NCBI RefSeq assembly: GCF_902833085.1
Contig: NZ_CADFEB010000006.1
Location: 1-64,000, forward strand
Length of the DNA stretch: 64,000 nucleotides
Source of the DNA: Burkholderia ubonensis
GTDB taxonomy: Bacteria; Pseudomonadota; Gammaproteobacteria; Burkholderiales; Burkholderiaceae
Direction of reading: 5' to 3'
Shown here: piece after piece, positions 29,639-37,261 of the stretch
How the letters are laid out: every line of letters starts with the position of its first letter
How positions within the stretch are numbered: position 1 is the stretch's first letter
The notes under the pieces: generated by a model
What the model was told of the DNA's origin: nothing
Database searches by the model: none
What the model saw: the letters and a program-made list of their open reading frames with translations, nothing else
Translations under genes and position numbers: made by a program

Positions 29639-29767
29639 ATCTTGATGTTATTGGGCTGGCACTATTGAATGATTTTGTTTTGAATATATCAAATATTTAT
29701 TTTATAAACAAGTTTCGCCAAATGCTGCAGATTGCGGCAGCCGGGGTTTCGCGACATTCGAGAAGAG

Positions 29768-29806
29768 CAAAAAAAGGCCGACGGGCAGGGTGCCCATCGG
29801 CCTTCT
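29768..29806 (-). terminator. Rho-independent terminator after the sulfonate-binding protein gene
   Basis: A 14-base stem pairs 29774-29787 with 29791-29804, with one mismatch and a 3-base loop. On the minus strand it is followed directly by a T-run (A-run at 29769-29775 on the plus strand). It lies 31 bases beyond the stop of the minus-strand gene at 29838. This is a textbook intrinsic terminator. Confidence 0.88.
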
Positions 29807-29837
29807 TTGGGGGAATGCAGGCGCGCTGCGCCGCGCG

Positions 29838-30818
29838 TTACTTCGCAGCGAGCGCAGTCGCCACGCGCTTGTCCGTCCACGCGTTGTCGCCGACGACGAG
29901 CTTCTGCGGAATCAGCTTTGCGTCGTAAAACGCATCCGCGACGCCCTGCTGGGTCGCGACGATCCGTTCGTCGATCGGCACCGCGCCGAACGGCACGCGC
30001 TTGATCCACGCTTCGACGAGCGGCTGCGGCAGGCCGACCTTCGGCGCGAGCAGCGCGGCGGTCTCGGCCGGATGCCCGTTGACCCACAGGCCCGTCTCGC
30101 GCGCCTGCTTCAGGATCGCGCCGACCACGTCCGGATGTTGCTGCGCGAAATCCCGCGTCGCCTCGTAGAAGTTGTTCGCGGGCGTGAGGCCCGTGTAGTC
30201 GGACAGCGTGCGGACCTTCAGCGCGTTCTGCGCGGCCGCGTAGTACGGATCCCAGACGGCCCATGCGTCGACGTTGCCGCTCTCGAAGGCGGCGCGCGCG
30301 TCGGCGGGCGGCAGGTACACGGGGCGGATCTCGTCGTAGCGCACGCCGGCCTTCTTCAGCGCCTCGAGCAACAGGTAGTTCGCGCTCGAGCCCTTCTGCA
30401 GCGCCACCTTCTTGCCGCGCAGGTCGGCAAGCGAGCGGACCGGCGAATCGGCCTTCACGAATACGGCTTCGTTGTGCGGCGACGGCGGCTCCGCGCCGAC
30501 GTATACGAAGCGCACGCCGGCCGCCTGCGCGAACACGGGCGGCGGCGCACCCGTGTAGCCGAAGTCGATGCTGTTCGCGTTGAGTGCTTCGAGCAGTTGC
30601 GGGCCTGCGGGGAATTCGAACCACTGGACGCGGTAGCCGAGCGGCTTGAGCCGCGTCTCGAGCGCGCCTTGCGCCTTGACGACCGACAGCAGCCCGGCCT
30701 TCTGGTAGCCGATGCGCACGACCTGATCGGCGCCGCCTTGCGCGAACGCCGACGCCGAGCAAACCGCGACGAGCGTAGCGGCGGCGGTGCGGGTGATCCA
30801 GCGGGTGAATCGAATCAT
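29838..30818 (-). CDS. Aliphatic sulfonate ABC transporter substrate-binding protein (SsuA-like)
   Basis: A 326-residue periplasmic binding protein of the SsuA/TauA/ThiY family. The signal peptide (MIRFTRWITRTAAATLVAV to about ASAFAQ) is followed by VVRIGYQKAGLLSVVKAQG, then WFEFPAGPQLLEALNANSIDFGYTGAPP, which is typical for aliphatic sulfonate binding. The ATG at 30818 has GGAG eight bases upstream on the minus strand. No permease or ATPase gene is next to it, so it is an orphan receptor that may serve an ssu transporter elsewhere. It ends at a clear intrinsic terminator. Taurine and other sulfonates are alternative ligands. Confidence 0.9.
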   Translation of the reverse strand: MIRFTRWITRTAAATLVAVCSASAFAQGGADQVVRIGYQKAGLLSVVKAQGALETRLKPLGYRVQWFEFPAGPQLLEALNANSIDFGYTGAPPPVFAQAAGVRFVYVGAEPPSPHNEAVFVKADSPVRSLADLRGKKVALQKGSSANYLLLEALKKAGVRYDEIRPVYLPPADARAAFESGNVDAWAVWDPYYAAAQNALKVRTLSDYTGLTPANNFYEATRDFAQQHPDVVGAILKQARETGLWVNGHPAETAALLAPKVGLPQPLVEAWIKRVPFGAVPIDERIVATQQGVADAFYDAKLIPQKLVVGDNAWTDKRVATALAAK

Positions 30819-30944
30819 CTTGCGGACTCCATGCGAAACGTCTTCGGGCGAGCGGCGGGCGTGCCGCTCGGTTGGAAGAATCGTCGCACGGGCGATATCG
30901 GCGACCAACGAAGCATTGCCGATATCAATATGACGCCGGCGCGC

Positions 30945-31784
30945 CTATGCTTTGTCGCCGTCGCCTTGCAGATCGGGTGCGCCGGCCTGCCGCGCGGCCT
31001 CGTCGCTGAGCTTCCTGTCGAGGATGGTCGCGACGCGGCCGCCGAGGTACGCGCTCGCCGCGGTTTCGAGCGCGCGATTCATCTCGCCTTCGACGAACAC
31101 GGCCGCGAGCGGGCGCAGCCGCCAGATCGCGTCGACGAGTGCGGGCACCTCGGTCGGCGGCGGCAGCGCGCCGGCGTCGTAGCGGTCGAGCCGCTTCACG
31201 ACGAGGTCGACCAGCAGCCGCGCGATCGCGTCGAAGTGCGGGCGCGCGACGCCGATCATGTCGAGCAGCTCGCGCGGCGGAATGCCTTCCTTCGCCATCG
31301 CGGCCGCCGCCTCGAGCAGCGCGGGGCTCTTCGCGACGAACGACAGGCCGTGCCGCTCGAGCAGGCCGAGCTCGGTCACGCGCGCGAGCTGCGCGGGCGT
31401 TTGCGGGCCGAACATCTGCGCGAGCGCGGCGAGCGAGTACGTCTTCGGCCGCTCGTGCGACCAGCGGCCGCCGATCGCGTTTTCCAGGCCGAGGATCGAG
31501 CGCAGGTCGTGGCCCTCGTCGATCGCCATGATCAGGTCCTGGATGTTCGACAGCGTGTAGCCGCGCGCCAGCAGATGGTTGATGACCTTCAGGCGGGCGA
31601 CGTGCGTGTCGTCGTAGATGCCGACGCGGCCGCGCTTCTCGGGCGGCGCGAGCAGGCCGCGATCCTGGTACGCGCGGACGTTGCGCACGGTCGTGTCGGA
31701 CACGCGCGCGAGCTCGTCGACCGTGTACTCGTTGCGGGTCTCCGCGACGGCCTCGTCAGGTGTGGTGTGAGTCGGTTTTGGCAT
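30945..31784 (-). CDS. MerR family transcriptional regulator
   Basis: A 279-residue regulator. An N-terminal MerR winged helix is visible at residues about 18-85: YTVDELARVSDTTVRNVRAY, then RGLLAPPEKRGRVGIYDDTH and RLKVINHLLARGYTLSNIQD. The long C-terminal part has no Cys-rich metal site, so it is not a mercury or copper type sensor. It ends in a helical, Ala/Leu-rich region that may bind an effector. It lies just before the SsuA-like gene on the same strand. The next gene upstream is a decayed acetyltransferase. Targets unknown. Confidence 0.88.
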   Translation of the reverse strand: MPKPTHTTPDEAVAETRNEYTVDELARVSDTTVRNVRAYQDRGLLAPPEKRGRVGIYDDTHVARLKVINHLLARGYTLSNIQDLIMAIDEGHDLRSILGLENAIGGRWSHERPKTYSLAALAQMFGPQTPAQLARVTELGLLERHGLSFVAKSPALLEAAAAMAKEGIPPRELLDMIGVARPHFDAIARLLVDLVVKRLDRYDAGALPPPTEVPALVDAIWRLRPLAAVFVEGEMNRALETAASAYLGGRVATILDRKLSDEAARQAGAPDLQGDGDKA

Positions 31785-31793
31785 GCGGCCATT

Positions 31794-32140
31794 CTAGCGC
31801 GACGGGGCAGGCGCGGGCGAGGCGGGGAGCGTGCGCGCGCCGTCGCCGAGCGGGCGCTGCAGCAGCGCGGTGTCGATCCAGCGGCCGTGCTTGAAGCCGA
31901 CCGCCTTCAGCGTGCCGGCCGGCTCGAAGCCGAACGCGCGATGCAGCGACGTCGAGCCGCCCGTGCCGCCGTCGGCGATCACCGCGACCATCTGCCGCCA
32001 CGGGCCGGCCTCGCAGCGCGCGATCAGGGCCGCGACGACGCGACGCTGTGGCGGACGTGATGCGCGTAGATCGCGTGGATGGCGTCGAGGTCGGCGTCGG
32101 TGGCGTCGCGGATGGCGCAGGCGGCTGGCTTGGCGGGCAT
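31794..32140 (-). pseudogene. Phosphinothricin-type GNAT acetyltransferase, internally deleted
   Basis: The minus strand starts with ATG (32140) and reads MPAKPAACAIRDATDADLDA through HAIYAHHVRHSVASSRP, then stops at 32024. The next frame, from about 32045 to the stop at 31794, reads VAALIARCEAGPWRQMVAVI and ends with GFKHGRWIDTALLQRPLGDG. These are the first 35 or so and the last 90 or so residues of a Bar/Pat-like acetyltransferase, normally about 170-180 residues. The middle, containing the acetyl-CoA loop, is missing and the join is out of frame. GTCGCG occurs at the join in both parts, so deletion between short repeats is plausible. It should make no active enzyme. Confidence 0.8.
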
Positions 32141-32238
32141 GGTGAGGGGGCGACGGAGTGGCGATTCGGGGAAGCCGCTACTATGCGGGCGATTGCTGGA
32201 CCCGTAAAGCGGCGGCCGCGCGTGCGGCGTCGCGGCGT

Positions 32239-33258
32239 TCAGGTTGGCGGCCGCTTCTTCTGCGTGTCGCGAGGCAACTCGCTGAAGCGGGCGAAATAGT
32301 AGGCGGAAAAGCGGCCGAGGTGCCCGAAGCCGAACGTCAGCGCCGTATCGGTGATGCTGGCCATCGGGTCGGTCAGCAACTGCACGCGGGCGGCGTCCAG
32401 CCGGATGTTGCGCAGCAGCTCCATCGGGGTCGCGCCGTGGTAGCGGCGACACAGCACGTTCAGCGTCCGAAAGCTGACGCCGGCCGCCCTGGCGAGGTCT
32501 TCGAGCGAGATCGGCGCGCAGAGCCGCGCGTGGATGAATTCGAGCAGCGCGTCCATCTGCCTGATGCCGCTTCGTGATCCGGATTCCGCCGGCGCGCCGC
32601 GCGATTCCGGCGCCGGGCCGGCACGCGCCGTAGCGGGCGTCGGCGGGCGATGCACGAGCAGGAACAGCGCGAGGCTTCGTTCGAAGTGGTCGCGCCATTC
32701 GGCCCGGATGCCGCCGTCGTCGGCAACGGCGAGGACGTTGAGCAGCGACTGCGCAATCAGGTCCCATTGCGACGCAAGCGCCCTCGGCAGCAGGAATCCC
32801 GGCGCGAGGCCGGGCGCGGCATCGTCGGGCGACCGGCCGGAGACCGCGCGCATCAGCGAATCGGGCACCTTGACGATCAGCTGCCGGGTGCCGGGTCGCC
32901 AGCGGAGGCGGACGTGCGTCCTGGGCGCCAGCACGGCGGTGCGGCCCTCGGACACGCCCATCACGTGCCCGTCGCACTCTATTTCGGCGCCGCCCGCGAG
33001 CGACGTATGGACGAGCGAAAAGCCGTCGAACGGGCGCGGCGCGACCTCGACTTCGGCGCCGTACTGCAGCGCGTAGACGGTCAGGTGATTCAGTTGCCCC
33101 TTGAAAAGTGCCGCGTCGGGCACGCCCCGCTGCCAGCGCAGCGCATGCTCGGCCAGCTCCGCGGAGACCTGCTCGTGCGCATCCATGCGCACTCCGGACC
33201 GGAACAGGCAATTCCGATACAGCGCGGACAGCACTTCCGCATTTGGGGTGAGGGGCAT
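32239..33258 (-). CDS. AraC/XylS family transcriptional regulator (BenR/AntR-like)
   Basis: A 339-residue regulator with an N-terminal AraC-binding-like-2 domain (about residues 30-210) and a C-terminal AraC helix-turn-helix (about 235-330) containing ISLEDLARAAGVSFRTL and SITDTALTFGFGHLGRFSAY. The ATG at 33258 is preceded by AGGAGACGCCCC on the minus strand. The architecture is that of XylS/BenR/AntR activators of aromatic-acid catabolism. It is divergent from an aromatic-acid MFS transporter and a porin. The shared 414-base region carries two TGCA-N6-GGATA boxes, the published XylS/BenR recognition pattern, so direct control of the transporter genes is likely. Confidence 0.9.
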   Translation of the reverse strand: MPLTPNAEVLSALYRNCLFRSGVRMDAHEQVSAELAEHALRWQRGVPDAALFKGQLNHLTVYALQYGAEVEVAPRPFDGFSLVHTSLAGGAEIECDGHVMGVSEGRTAVLAPRTHVRLRWRPGTRQLIVKVPDSLMRAVSGRSPDDAAPGLAPGFLLPRALASQWDLIAQSLLNVLAVADDGGIRAEWRDHFERSLALFLLVHRPPTPATARAGPAPESRGAPAESGSRSGIRQMDALLEFIHARLCAPISLEDLARAAGVSFRTLNVLCRRYHGATPMELLRNIRLDAARVQLLTDPMASITDTALTFGFGHLGRFSAYYFARFSELPRDTQKKRPPT

Positions 33259-33394
33259 GGGGCGTCTCCTGTGTGGCGTTTCCGTGCTGCGCATCCGGCT
33301 GGCCGCGGATGCGCGTCGTGCCACATCGGTTTCTCTTGTGTACGAGATATCCTGAAAGGATGATATTGATCTTTGTCAGGCTTGTCTAAAGTAT

Positions 33395-33409
33395 TGCAAG
33401 AATCGGATA
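33395..33409 (+). promoter_or_regulatory. XylS/BenR-type box 1 (TGCA-N6-GGATA)
   Basis: TGCA (33395-33398), six bases, GGATA (33405-33409): an exact fit to the TGCA-N6-GGNTA half-site recognised by XylS/BenR-type AraC proteins. It lies 264 bases upstream of the MFS start and 137 bases upstream of the AraC start. A further GGATA with a degenerate first half (GTAA instead of TGCA) is at 33426-33440. Confidence 0.6.
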
Positions 33410-33482
33410 GTCCCGTTCCTGCCGAGTAAAAATTCGGATAGCGCGCGGCGTGTGGAAAAGCGGATCAAATTCGCGAGCCGCC

Positions 33483-33497
33483 TGCAATTTCCGGATA
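33483..33497 (+). promoter_or_regulatory. XylS/BenR-type box 2 (TGCA-N6-GGATA), adjoining a candidate -35
   Basis: TGCA (33483-33486), six bases, GGATA (33493-33497). A possible -10 hexamer TACACT is at 33519-33524. With a 17-base spacer the -35 would be 33496-33501 (TAGTGA, a poor match). The box would then overlap the -35 by two bases, the geometry described for XylS at the Pm promoter, where the activator replaces a weak -35. The second, upstream repeat expected 21 bases away is not seen. Confidence 0.6.
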
Positions 33498-33524
33498 GTG
33501 AGAATCTTTGTGGCTTCCTACACT
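33496..33524 (+). promoter_or_regulatory. Candidate activator-dependent promoter of the MFS-porin genes
   Basis: The -10 candidate TACACT (33519-33524) lies 17 bases after the weak -35 position TAGTGA (33496-33501). A transcript would start near 33531, leaving a leader of about 140 bases. The poor -35 fits a promoter that needs the AraC-type activator. Assignment rests only on spacing and the overlapping box. Confidence 0.4.
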
Positions 33525-33565
33525 GCGCCGGAAGCTGGGCGGAAACCGGTGCATTTCACGACAAC

Positions 33566-33585
33566 ATTTCGTACAACTACGAAAT
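33566..33585. promoter_or_regulatory. Perfect inverted repeat ATTTCGTA-CAAC-TACGAAAT
   Basis: Two perfect 8-base arms are separated by four bases, in the leader between the candidate promoter and the MFS start (88 bases upstream of the ATG). The AT-rich arms in a GC-rich genome suggest a dimeric repressor operator. No repressor gene is adjacent other than the AraC-type regulator, which normally prefers direct repeats. Confidence 0.45.
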
Positions 33586-33672
33586 AGATGGGCTGAGCGA
33601 TAGCTTTGCCCGAGTGTCGCGCGACGGTTGCCGTCGGACCTGAGTCCCATCTGAAAAAAGGAAGGAAGTTCC

Positions 33673-35031
33673 ATGCGTCAAATCAACCTGCAGGCGCTTT
33701 CGAACGACGCACGGCTCGGCACGCTGCACGGCGTCGTGCTGTTCTGGTGCGCACTGATTATCGTGTTCGACGGCTACGATCTGGCGGTGGCCGGCATCGC
33801 GCTGCCGGCGATCATGAAGGAGATGGGCGTCAACCCCGCGCAGGCCGGCTTCATGGTCAGCTCGGCGTTGTTCGGCATGATGTTCGGCAACATCTTGTTC
33901 GGGACCGTCGCCGAGCGGATCGGGCGCCGCTGGGCCATCGCGGCCTGCCTGACGCTGTTCAGCGTGTTTACGGCGGCGGCCGGACTGGCCCCGACGCCCG
34001 CGCTGTTCGGCGCCGCCCGCTTTCTGGCGGGCATCGGCATCGGCGGCGTGATGCCGAACGTGATCGCCCAGATGACCGAGTACGCGCCGCGGCGCGTGCG
34101 CAGCACGCTGGTGACGCTCATGTTCAGCGGCTATTCGGCCGGCGGCATGCTGGCGGCCGTGATGGGCAAGGGGATGATCGAGGCGTACGGATGGCAGTCC
34201 GTGTTCGTCGCCGCGGGCGCGCCGGTGCTGCTCGTCCCGCTGCTCGTGAAATGGATGCCGGAGTCGCTGCCGTTCCTGATCCGGCGCGGCAGGACGGACG
34301 AACTCGCGCGCATCGCGCGCCGGCTCGATCCGACGTACCGGCCTCGAGCGGGCGACTGTTATGTCGTTCCGCGCGAGGACAAGGCGGGCAACGCGCCGGT
34401 TCGCCAGCTGTTCGACGACGGTCGCGGATTCAGCACGGTCATGTTCTGGATCGCCTGCTTCATGTGCCTGTTCATGGTGTATGCGCTCAGCTCGTGGCTG
34501 ACCCGGCTGATGGCGGGCGCGGGCTACAGCCTCGGCTCCACGTTGACGTTCGTGCTGGTGTTGAACGCCGGCGCGATGGTTGGCGCAATCGGCGGCGGCT
34601 GGATGGCCGATCGCTTTCCGGTCAAGACGGTGCTGGTGTCGATGTATCTGCTTGCCGCGGTGTCGATCACGCTGCTCGGCTACAAGATGCCGACCGCGCT
34701 GCTGTTCATGCTGGTCGGCCTCGCCGGCGCGTCGACCATCGGCACGCAGATCGTCAACTGCGCGTATGCGGGGCAGTTCTATCCGATGGCGATCCGTTCG
34801 ACCGGCGTCGGCTGGACGCTGGGCGTCGGCCGCAGCGGCGCGATCCTGGCGCCGATCGTCATCGGCGCGCTGGTGGGCATCGATCTGCCGCTGGAACAGA
34901 ACTTCATCGCGATCGGGCTGCCTGCGCTGGCGGCGGCCGTCGCGGTCGGACTGATCGATCATCGGCGCTCGGCTTCGCATCATGGCCGCCCGGCGTCCGG
35001 CGGCGAGGAACAGGTGTCGCATGCCCGGTAA
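33673..35031 (+). CDS. Aromatic acid:H+ symport family MFS transporter (AAHS, BenK/PcaK-like)
   Basis: A 452-residue inner-membrane transporter with about 12 hydrophobic segments. The AAHS hallmark lies in TM1, FDGYDLAVAGIALPAIM (residues about 35-51), whose Asp residues are essential in PcaK. The loop 2-3 motif is GTVAERIGRRWA. AAGGAAGTTCC precedes the ATG at 33673. The family imports benzoate, 4-hydroxybenzoate, protocatechuate, anthranilate and similar acids with protons. The next gene is an outer-membrane porin, so the pair forms an uptake route across both membranes, probably controlled by the divergent XylS/BenR-like regulator. No ring-degrading enzymes are encoded here; they must lie elsewhere. 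Confidence 0.92.
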   Translation: MRQINLQALSNDARLGTLHGVVLFWCALIIVFDGYDLAVAGIALPAIMKEMGVNPAQAGFMVSSALFGMMFGNILFGTVAERIGRRWAIAACLTLFSVFTAAAGLAPTPALFGAARFLAGIGIGGVMPNVIAQMTEYAPRRVRSTLVTLMFSGYSAGGMLAAVMGKGMIEAYGWQSVFVAAGAPVLLVPLLVKWMPESLPFLIRRGRTDELARIARRLDPTYRPRAGDCYVVPREDKAGNAPVRQLFDDGRGFSTVMFWIACFMCLFMVYALSSWLTRLMAGAGYSLGSTLTFVLVLNAGAMVGAIGGGWMADRFPVKTVLVSMYLLAAVSITLLGYKMPTALLFMLVGLAGASTIGTQIVNCAYAGQFYPMAIRSTGVGWTLGVGRSGAILAPIVIGALVGIDLPLEQNFIAIGLPALAAAVAVGLIDHRRSASHHGRPASGGEEQVSHAR

Positions 35032-35125
35032 TCCTGGGTGGCGCATCGGCGGGGCGTCGGCGCGAGGCCGGCGACCGATCGCGCGTGGAAACGCTGTGTC
35101 GTTTGTCTCATGGAAAAGCTTAGTC

Positions 35126-36247
35126 ATGCATATCGATTCGGGGATGTTTAAGGCGATGGCGAAGGGAAGTGCGCTCGCATGGGCGCTGATGGCGGCAGCG
35201 GGCATCGCGCATGCGCAAGGCAGTGTGACGCTGTACGGCATCGTCGATACAGGCGTTTCGTATTACAACCATGCGGCGAAGGGCGGATCGGCGATGGGCA
35301 TGCCGCATCTGACCGGCGAAATGCCGTCGAGGTGGGGCATGAGGGGCGTTGAAGACCTGGGCGGCGGCTACCGGGCGTTCTTCGTGCTCGAAAACGGCTT
35401 CCAGCCCGGCACGGGCGGGTTCAATTACGGCGGGCGGCTGTTCGGCCGGCAGGCGAACGTGGGACTGGGCAGCGATATCGGAACGCTCACGCTCGGCAGG
35501 CAGTTGAACATGACGGCCTATGCGCTGGCAAACGTCGACGTGATCGGGCCGTCCATTCATTCGCCGAGCAACTTCGACGCCTATCTGCCGCATGCACGCA
35601 GCGACAACGCGATCGGCTACCTGGGCAAGTTCCGCTGGCTCACGATCGGCGGCACCTACAGCTTCGGCCGCGACGCCGCCGGGCCGGCCGGACCGTCGGC
35701 CACCGGCTGCGCGGGGCAGGTGCCGGGCAATCTGCTCGCGTGCCGGCAATATACGGTGCTGGTCGCATACGATGAGACACGCTTCGGCGTCGCGGCGTCC
35801 TACGACGTGAAGCGCGGCGGGGCGGGCGCATCGGCGCCGCTCGACAGCAGCGCCCATACGAGCACGCACAGCGTCGTCGGCGGATACGCGCTGCTGGGGC
35901 GCGCGAAGCTCGGCGCGGGATGGATACGGAACAACATCGCGGCGGCTACCCATTTGCAGACCGACATCTTCTTCGCCGGCGTCACCTATACGCTGACGCC
36001 GGCGGTGTCGTTCGACGCGCAAGGCACGCGCTACCTGCAACGCGGGCCGGCGCGCAATGCGGACGCGAACGCGACCCTGCTGGTCGGGAGGGCGAACCAT
36101 CAAGTGTCCAAGCGGACGCGCGTCTATGCGTCGGTCGGCTACATGCTGAACGGCGCGACGGCGGCCAAGGCGGTCGCTGCCGGCGGAACGGTCGACATGG
36201 GGCGGAACCAGCTCGGGATCATGGCCGGTTTGCAGCAGCGGTTTTGA
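35126..36247 (+). CDS. Gram-negative general porin (porin_4 type)
   Basis: A 373-residue outer-membrane porin. The signal peptide ends at GIAHAQ and is followed by GSVTLYGIVDTGVSYYNHA, the standard start of beta-proteobacterial trimeric porins. SRWGMRGVEDLGGGYRAFFVLENGF and GRLFGRQANVGLG are also characteristic. The last residue is Phe (LQQRF), the C-terminal signature recognised by the BAM machinery. The ATG at 35126 is used here; an in-frame ATG at 35144 would also give a signal peptide. It lies 94 bases after the aromatic-acid transporter and probably admits the same compounds (compare OpdK/BenP associations). Confidence 0.92.
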   Translation: MHIDSGMFKAMAKGSALAWALMAAAGIAHAQGSVTLYGIVDTGVSYYNHAAKGGSAMGMPHLTGEMPSRWGMRGVEDLGGGYRAFFVLENGFQPGTGGFNYGGRLFGRQANVGLGSDIGTLTLGRQLNMTAYALANVDVIGPSIHSPSNFDAYLPHARSDNAIGYLGKFRWLTIGGTYSFGRDAAGPAGPSATGCAGQVPGNLLACRQYTVLVAYDETRFGVAASYDVKRGGAGASAPLDSSAHTSTHSVVGGYALLGRAKLGAGWIRNNIAAATHLQTDIFFAGVTYTLTPAVSFDAQGTRYLQRGPARNADANATLLVGRANHQVSKRTRVYASVGYMLNGATAAKAVAAGGTVDMGRNQLGIMAGLQQRF

Positions 36248-36260
36248 CCGGGCCGCGGCG

Positions 36261-37178
36261 TCAGAGCAGCCCGTGCGCCGTGCTCACCGCGTCCGCGATC
36301 GCATCCGCAACGCGCTGGACGCGCGGCGACCGGCGCACGTCGGGATGCACGACGAGCCAGATCTCGCGCTCGATGTCGCAGCGCGGCGCGGAGGCGAGTT
36401 CGACGAGCGGCGCGGGCGCGGAATCGATCGCCGGATCATCGACCAGAAACCGCGGCAGCAGCGCAATGCCCGCGCCGGCCAGGCACGCGCGGTGCAGCGT
36501 CGCCAGATCGTTCGACACGAACGCGAAGCGGCGTCCGGCCGCGAACCGTTCGAGCCATTGCTGCTGCGGCGTCTGCGCGAGCGCGTCGTCGTAGCCGAGG
36601 AACTGCCACGTGTCGGGCGGGGCGGCCGCCCAATCGGGCGTCGCGCACAGCGCGAAGCGCATCGTGCCGAGCCGGCGTGCGGCGAGCCCCGGCTCCTGCG
36701 GGCGCGACAGGCGCACCGCGAGGTCGGCTTCGCGCGCGTACAGGTTGGCCGCGTGCATCTCGCCGATCAGGTCGATCCGCAGCCGGGGCCACGCGCGCTG
36801 CGCCCGCGCGAGCCGCGGCGCGAGGAAGTGGCTCGCGAAGACCGGCGACGCCGACACGCGCACGACGCCGTCCAGGTCCGCCGCGCCCTGCGCCGCGCGC
36901 GCGAACGCATGCGCGTCCGCTTCGAGGCGCGCGGCGTGCGCGGCCAGATGCAGGCCTTCGTCGGTCGGCGGCCAGCCGCGCGGCAGCCGATCGAACAGCC
37001 GGATGCCGAGCGCGTGCTCCAGCGCGTCGATGCGCCGCGCGACCGTCGAATGCTGCACCCGCAGCGCCCGCGCGGCGGCCGACAGGCTGCCGCCGCGCAT
37101 CACCGCGAGGAAATAGCGGATGTCGTCCCAGCTCATCCCGGGCGGCGAAGCCGCCGCGTCATCTGTCGAATTTTGCAC
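36261..37178 (-). CDS. LysR family transcriptional regulator
   Basis: A 305-residue LysR-type regulator. The HTH is at residues about 17-75: DIRYFLAVMRGGSLSAAARA, then LRVQHSTVARRIDALEHALG. The effector domain follows. ALRVQHSTVARRI is typical of the subgroup that regulates divergent oxidoreductase genes. It is divergent from a zinc-free quinone oxidoreductase gene with 83 bases between the two starts, so it likely controls that gene and itself. It converges on the porin gene. Confidence 0.92.
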   Translation of the reverse strand: MQNSTDDAAASPPGMSWDDIRYFLAVMRGGSLSAAARALRVQHSTVARRIDALEHALGIRLFDRLPRGWPPTDEGLHLAAHAARLEADAHAFARAAQGAADLDGVVRVSASPVFASHFLAPRLARAQRAWPRLRIDLIGEMHAANLYAREADLAVRLSRPQEPGLAARRLGTMRFALCATPDWAAAPPDTWQFLGYDDALAQTPQQQWLERFAAGRRFAFVSNDLATLHRACLAGAGIALLPRFLVDDPAIDSAPAPLVELASAPRCDIEREIWLVVHPDVRRSPRVQRVADAIADAVSTAHGLL

Positions 37179-37261
37179 AGTAGCTGCTTGCGATTCGTGA
37201 ATTCCGCTCGATTATGCACGATGGGATCATCGCGTCACTTCATTCGATTGCGAGGAACACC

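Noticed and set aside
33577..35241. Long minus-strand frame opposite the aromatic-acid transporter
   Set aside because: Rich in Arg, His and Gln with no domain; it is the antisense shadow of the MFS gene.
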